NCBI GenBank assembly: GCA_958299035.1
Contig: CATQJL010000001.1
Span: forward strand, 16,318,305 to 16,382,304
From: Cylicocyclus nassatus
Lineage: Eukaryota > Nematoda > Chromadorea > Rhabditida > Strongylidae
Length of the DNA stretch: 64,000 bases
Direction: 5' to 3'
Shown here: one piece after another, positions 58,011 through 64,000 of the stretch
Position numbering within the stretch: the stretch's first letter is position 1
How the letters are laid out: every line of letters begins with the position of its first letter
Position numbers and translations under genes: made by a program
The notes under the pieces: generated by a model
What the model was told of the DNA's origin: nothing
The model's input: only the letters and a program-made list of their open reading frames with translations
The model's database searches: none

Positions 58011-61000
58011 CTATAAATGATAGCGTTTAGTTTTATGACTGCTTTATCGTTAATTTTACTTACCTGAATTTCCCACACACCAAGACATACTTCTCGAACG
58101 TGCTCGACGGTGTGTTTCTGTTCTTCCGTCAACCTGTTCTCCAACTCTGCCAATTTCTTCTTGAGCTCGGCATGATCCTTATTTTTGTGCATTTCTTTGA
58201 TCTTTTCCATCTCTTCCGGAGTCGCCACTTCTTTCACCCACGCAGAGCATTGTGACTGCAAATTAGTTGAATATTTTTTCGATTTTCTACGGCTATTATT
58301 TGTTTACCTTGAAGTTCGCCTTGAGTTCCGCTTTCTTCTCTTCACCAAGTTTACCGTAGAACTCCTTCACTTTTGCAATGACACTGTCAAATTCTGCTCC
58401 ACTCTTCTCAATGTCCTAAAAGAGAAAATTATGAGAAAGAAAAGCAACTTCAAGGTGGAACCAACCACAAGCGTGTTTTTCTGTTCTGGGGTCAGCCAGT
58501 CCAGGTACTTATCGATGGCCTTCAGGTGACGACGTCTTCTCACAGCAATCTGGCGACGGTGGTGTCCATGATGGTGGTCATGACCACCATGATGATCGTG
58601 GTCACCGTACCAAACTTTTTCGCAGAAGGGAAGATTTTTCTCAACTTCAGCCTATAAGCAAAGCAATCATTGAGTATCAAGACAAGATGTTCCCAACAAA
58701 CCCTTCTCTCATCAGGCAGTCGCGCAATAAACTCCCTGACTCTCTTCTTACAACCATCATGGTCCCGTTCATGCATTTCATGCAAAGCAGCAATTTCTTC
58801 TTCGGTAGCCACATCGTTCATCCACTTGTAACATTCCTAGAATTTTGGTATTATTTTTAGAAAAGCGTCAGACCAGCAAACTTCTTCTGACTTTCTGGGT
58901 TTGTTCTCTGGCAGCGATGCCTGCCGGTCCTTCCAGTTCGCTAAGAAACTCAAAGATTTTAGCTCGAATATCAGCATGTGACTTTCCGGACGCGTGCATG
59001 TTCTTGATTTGCTAAAATGAGCTAAGGTCACATGCTTCTTGAGCCAGGAGGATTTTTTCTACAAGTTTCTCGGAGGAAAAACATGCACACACTTCAAGAC
59101 TAATAGATAGCCCTTTTATGTATAAGGCCCTTGAGGTCATGTATTGCGAAATTTTTGCACTAACGGTGTTTTGGGAGGCAAGTAACTTATAGGCACACAT
59201 TCCACACGAACCTATACAGTCACAGACTGAGAAACCTTCAATTAAAGCTGAATATTTTACTTGTCTTCTGGAAATTTGCACACCTCACCCAACTCCCTTT
59301 TCACTCTCTCTCTCTCTCTCTCTTCTTCGCTGGGAGAGCATGGTCAACAGCAGCGATTTTCTAGCCATCAATTTAGTTCAACTGAGAGCTTTACAAGTCA
59401 AAAAAGTGCAAAAGAATGTGCTCTGGCTTACTCGCTCTTCAAAATTACCGGTTCCCAGGTAAAGGTTTTACTTGGAAAGTGACTAAAATATCCTCTAATA
59501 CTTATACCGTCTCATTCACGATAATCACATTAAACCGATGGACTATCTGCTTGACCTTCTTTATAAGCTAATGCTTCCGAAACGTTATAAAACTCTAAGT
59601 ATGTGTTGATTGATGTCTATCTAAAGTACGCTTCTTGAGCTCTTGCCCACACCCTATCCTCTTGGACTTTATTTGTCAGTCCCGCAGTTTCTGATAGTAC
59701 GTTTTTTACCGCCATTAACAGCTCCCCATTAGGTGACTGATCTCGTTCATAATCGTGAAACAGCGCCTGATCGAGATCGGGAGACTGTTTAATAGCGTCC
59801 CAGCTCTCTATAAAAACAATTCCTACCTCCTTTTGATCTGCTGTCATCCACGATAGTCTCTTGTTGATTTTCTCGTCAATGTCTCGTCTTCTCTTAGCTT
59901 TGGCAGTGAAGATATCATGGCAAAGCTGAAAAGAGACAGATTATCAAAAGTTCTGTTTTTCAAGAAAGAGAACTGCGCTTACCACTTCCATTTTGCCAGC
60001 TAGTGTCTTCTCGTCACCAGTAAGACGTCCAATGATGCCTTTTACGATTGTACGAACCTCATCATCGTTACCGGCTTCGTGCAATGTCTTCATCTTTTCC
60101 ATCTCTTCGGGCTTTGAGATTTTCTTGAAGAATGCCTAAAACATTACTGGTGGTTTCGACAGGATTTTATGCAAATCTAGTGGTCATTTTATATTACTGT
60201 AGCTGGTGACCAATTTTATTAATTGCTGACTTCGTGCTCCATACCTTGCACTTTCCTTTGAATTCCTCCTTTAACTCGGTTTGTTTGTCAGCTGGAAGAG
60301 CTTCAAAATATTCCTTAGCTTTGGTGCGAAGATCATCATCAGATTTTCCAGCGTCCTTCATTTCCGAAATCTAAAAGTTCTCACATGTACTAGCTCTCAG
60401 ACAACTCATCAATTAATTAAGGATTTTTACTGTTTTCCGCTGTTCTTCTGTCATCCATTTTGTGAACTCATCGAAATTTTTATCGAGGTCTCGTCGCTTT
60501 CGTGACACTTCGTCCTTCCAGAGTTTGAGACATTCTGGCTAAAGTGACAGAACTTTCCAGGAAATCGATGTCACAAGTTTTTGCCGTACCTCAAATTTCT
60601 CAATCATTTTTCGTTTGTCTTCTGATAGACGTTCTCTATAGGTGTGGATCTGGAACGATCTACTTATTGGTGCATACTATTGGCTATTGATAGACTCATA
60701 CCTTTTTCATAATAGTTTCTTTATCCTTTTTCTCTTTGAGCTGTTTCAATTCATTCCTCTCTTCTTCGGTAGCGACCTAAAAAATGAACAACGGGTTAGA
60801 CGATCACCATGAAAACCAAATTTCATCAGAATTTTTTTTTTGACACACAAAGCCTAAAGTTAGAGCCACATGTATTGGTATGCGCTCAGTGCGAAAAAAT
60901 TTCGTCAAAAATATTTTATCCTAGCAATTTTTGCTCAGCAGCATTCACACGGTAAAAGGCGGCTTCCGTGTGTCGATTCATAACTACGGTAGCATCATTA

Positions 61001-63557
61001 CTACTATTGGCCCAGAGACTGTAGCATCAATGCTCCTCTTGGTGGATGCTATAGCTAATGTCATTCAGAATACAGCAATAATTTGTCTTACAAAAAAGAC
61101 TTGACTATCAGCGGACTCAGAGTTATGACTTACCTCCTTAATCCATGCGACGCATTCTTTTTTGTAGAATTTGTCCCACTCATCTCGTTTTTCTTGAGGT
61201 AGTTGCTTATAGAATTCTACGGTCTTGTCGTGAAATTGCTCTGGATTATCTCTGAGCTGAAAGGATTGTTGATAGTACAAAATGTCTATATGATTTCTAG
61301 AATGCCAGCAGATCTTATTAAAATGGGAATGAATAGCATAAAATTATTATCTAGTATTCAAAGGGTAATTTTTTTCAATCAATTTCGCTCAGTTGCTGCG
61401 AGGCTGTTTTACTAGCTAATATTCCTGGCGACTACTAATCCGATATACAGGGTGTCCCAAAAAAATGTACTCACTGTTTGATTGTTAATAGCTATTTTGT
61501 AATGAAGTTTTCAAGAAGCTTTAGTATACCTTTTTGTAGAGCTAGCTTCAACTTAAATTTGTAGTATAAAACAAATCACCCATCTTTTTCCATTACTGTA
61601 GGATTACGATAGAAACTTCAAAGCTTTGTCTCAGAAAGGAAACAAAACAGCCTGGAAACTTTTCCTCTAGGCCAAATAGAGTTGCTGATTTTAATTGTTA
61701 AGTTCGCAACTTATTATGATACTTCATTGAAGAGTTATGCGAGGTAAGCAGTAACGGCCACTTCTTCAATGTTCCAAAAAAATGCGGTTACACCGTTTAG
61801 AAGGCTTCGTAATCCTGTGTTTAATTGAATGTTGAACGCAGGGTCCATAAAAATCCTATTACACAAGTTTTCACATTTTTTGAAACCTTCTGAAACGGCA
61901 GCTTTTTCCACAATGACACCATATGATTCTAGTTTCTACCCTAATCCTATAGTAATGAAGAGCGTTCGATGATTGGCTCTATACTGCAAATCTAAGTTGA
62001 AGCCAGCTCTACAAATTGGTACCTAAAGCTTCTCGAAAGACTTTATTACAAGAGAGTTATTAACAATCAAACATTGAGTACATTTTTTTGGGACACCCTG
62101 TATTTTGATGACATAGTCTTGTTGATTTATCTCCTCAGTTGAAGAACTAGTGGCTGAAAGTCTCGTGAAAACATCATGCCTGGTCACTAGCAGCTCAAAT
62201 TTACATACTTAATATGTCATTACTTGATACGATCATGACTTTACTTATTCTTTTTTTTTTGATAAAGAACTCACCCCTTCAAGCACTTCTTTCTGTTCCG
62301 CTGTTAGCCAATCATGCAATTCCACTGCAGCTCTTTTGGCCCTGAAGAAGGAGAAATATGGCGTAGCATATCACTATCTTAAATCACGAGGTTTTGAACT
62401 TTCCTTTTTTTTTGAAGAGATAAGATTGAATTCTTTAGACACATTTTGAAACTCTTATGTAACTTTATGTAAGTGGCAGTTTTCAGAACCAACTCAATCT
62501 CTCAGTCTTCACAATCTCCATCCATGGATATCTTTAATGAAAGTAAATATAAACCTTGTATTTGTTCAGAGAACTTGGGTTTACTATGTTTGTAATAATA
62601 ACTCTGTCCAACACCGAATTTCTTTGAGGCATCAAGAACTGAGAGTTCCCAATATGTCACAAATGAAGTCAGGCTGTGATAGAAGAGTTTGCGATTCGTC
62701 CTTTTGGATAAATAATAACGAGTAAATTTGTTAGAATGTAGGGGGGGGGGGGTAGCGGACTATGTGTCGCCGTTAGGCTCCGCCTCGCACGGAAGCTGGT
62801 ACAATCGTACAGTCAGAATGTGTGGAGCTGCATACTTTGTCGCAGATGTCCGCGTGGGACCAGCTCGCTGCGGCGACATATAGTCCTTCACCAAACGTAG
62901 CCTGCTCTTTGCAGATCGTAGACTACTTTTAATCAAGTGTAGAGTTTTCTAAAATATCTGAGAGCTTCTTATATATAGGAGGAATACAGTACGTACGCAA
63001 TTCATTACTTTAGCATTCTTCAAATATCACTAGATCCTTCTTTGACTAGCGGTTTTCGTAGACTCTCACTAATCAGTTTTTTTATGCAAAGTCTTACAAA
63101 TTCTTGTGCAGTCCTAGCCGCTTTTTCTATGGCATCGCCGAAAACTCTCGAATATTGTCCTTCCATCAGTAAATAGACAGCAGATAAATGCACTGATAAA
63201 GGGCGATAAGACGGTCGGTATTATGATGTTTCGAAGGGGAACTGGACATTCAACGACGGAAACTTAAGTAACGAGAATTAGGGGAGGGGAGTAGGAGTTT
63301 AAGCTGATAAAGATGAAGTCGAAGTTAATCGGTTTGATGCAGTTTTTTTAAAGATTTTCTGCAAAAGTTTGGAAAAACTTGAAAATCATGGAAAAAATCA
63401 AGCACTAACCTATAATGAAGATCTGCTGCGCTCCCTTGGTAGACATCGGCGCACGCCTGAATACATGGTTACTGTATGTAGGTATAAATTTTGAATTTTT
63501 TCCAGTTACCTGAATGGCGAACAATGCCAGAAGAAGCCACAAGCCGGTCGACTTCAT
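53139..63557 (-). CDS. npa-1: Nematode polyprotein antigen/allergen (NPA, ABA-1 family), about 2,172 aa, 16 exons
   Basis: Secreted fatty-acid and retinoid carrier precursor, made as tandem units and cut at basic sites. Exons: 63557-63510 (signal peptide MKSTGLWLLLALFAIQ), 63456-63410, 62341-62275, 61256-61134, 60776-60702, 60649-60590, 60538-60431, 60370-60245, 60135-59983, 59925-59827, 59011-58892, 58836-58702, 58651-58466, 58415-58308, 58255-58064, 58010-53139. All phases agree. The exon 11 donor (GTCAGA) is weak. Processing sites RAKR35, RKRR156, KRRR283, RRRR428 and RRRR555 bound four divergent units with introns; twelve units follow in the last exon. Each unit keeps the cysteine pair, and most keep the Trp of YLTWL. 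The units are predicted to be four-helix folds. The protein is predicted to be exported to pseudocoelomic fluid and cleaved by a furin-like protease. An acceptor (ATCTCAG) 15 bases before the ATG suggests trans-splicing. Confidence 0.95.
54804..57197 (-). repeat. npa-1: Six near-identical 399-bp tandem coding repeats
   Basis: Units 3-8 of the last exon have an exact 399-bp (133-codon) period. Units 5-8 differ at only a few positions, including silent ones. This indicates recent duplication or gene conversion. Copy number may vary among individuals and could be collapsed or mis-assembled. Confidence 0.95.
59012..59826 (-). other. NPA intron 10 with open read-through frame
   Basis: If the exon 10 donor (GTAGGA) is not used, the frame stays open for about 70 more codons, to TAG at 59614-59616. 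A (CT)n tract lies at 59303-59322. The rest has no feature. Confidence 0.45.
61446..62102. mobile_element. Palindromic MITE in NPA intron 3 (61448-62100), TA duplication
   Basis: CAGGGTGTCCCAAAAAAATG and its inverse are flanked by TA, with arms of over 250 bp. It is the same family as 47441-48118, so related palindromes lie on both sides of the NPA exons 4-16 block. Confidence 0.87.
62757..62887. mobile_element. Small GC-rich MITE in NPA intron 2
   Basis: GGACTATGTGTCGCCG at 62757 and CGGCGACATATAGTCC ending at 62887 are inverted ends of a 131-bp insert. A G-tract (62741-62753) precedes it. There is no coding content. Confidence 0.65.
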
Positions 63558-64000
63558 GGCGACAATCGAACGACTGAGATGCAGCCGAGCGCTGTCTTAT
63601 CGGAATGATATTGCCCTCCAGTCCAGCTGGTCGCAATTCGGGAGCACAAAGCACAGCGATCGTGGATTGATGGGAAATGTTTAGAGTTTTGTTTACATGA
63701 CATTGAGACTTGCCGATAGCTTTCGGCATAGCGTTTGGACTTTGTAATGACTCGCTGATTCTATGCAGGGTGCTTAAAAAATATCTGTAGTGTTCAATTC
63801 AAAACACCTCTCTCTGCTCTGAGTCCTTCGTCGATTCTACTAGATTGAACCGAAAGTTCTGTCGCACCATTTTCAAAAAATCGTAGCTTCTTGCTATCAT
63901 GGATTTTTGCATGACTAAAAACCCTATTGAAAAGAACAATTAATGCACTTGCTAGAGGCATTTTGGCTGTTATCTACTTAGCTCAAATGAGATAAAACTG
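63558..64000. other. Upstream region of the NPA gene
   Basis: 63573-63558 is the short 5' untranslated part after the proposed trans-splice acceptor. Further upstream no TATA box or other gene could be supported. Confidence 0.4.

Overview
The window is eukaryotic and looks like a clade V (strongylid-type) parasitic nematode, such as a hookworm or trichostrongylid. The evidence is AT-rich DNA, short introns ending in TTTCAG or TTTTAG, likely spliced-leader acceptors a few bases upstream of start codons, a nematode polyprotein antigen/allergen (NPA) gene, and a dense load of mariner, Tc1-like, hAT, RTE and Ty3/Gypsy remnants. Nothing is bacterial: there are no operons, ribosome binding sites, rRNA or CRISPR.

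Right side (53-63.6 kb, minus strand): a complete NPA gene. I resolved 16 exons with consistent reading phase (63557 to 53139). They encode a secreted precursor of about 2,172 residues: a signal peptide and 16 ABA-1-like lipid-binding units of about 121-153 residues, separated by RxRR-type processing sites. Twelve units lie in one 4.9-kb last exon, and six of these are near-identical 399-bp tandem copies. The units fall into N-terminal classes. Five would begin with X-X-His after cleavage, and one carries a nine-histidine insert.

Middle (33.0-45.05 kb, minus strand): a gene assembled here from six small exons. It encodes a 178-residue secreted protein that is a single, very divergent NPA-like unit, with the conserved Trp and Cys pair, a signal peptide and a C-terminal RLRR. 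It lies tandem to and downstream of the NPA gene, and MITEs fill its introns.

Left side (1.46-7.7 kb, plus strand): an unrecognised multi-exon gene. Exon 2 is split by a 4.02-kb hAT element (1819-5838) with an 8-bp target duplication (ATCACGAT). Precise excision restores the reading frame. The element holds a decayed hAT transposase, a 0.7-kb foldback and a 521-bp tandem repeat.

8-32 kb is a repeat graveyard. It contains non-autonomous hAT elements, a tRNA-derived SINE, mariner transposase remnants, a ~55-bp satellite of about 29 copies, a Tc1-like foldback with ~0.5-kb inverted repeats, RTE endonuclease and reverse-transcriptase fragments, and Ty3/Gypsy gag-protease and integrase fragments. 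45-53 kb holds further MITEs, a decayed mariner and a 1.94-kb hAT element with an exact 8-bp target duplication.

Exon calls were made by eye from splice signals and frame continuity. Family assignments rest on visible motifs, not on database searches.
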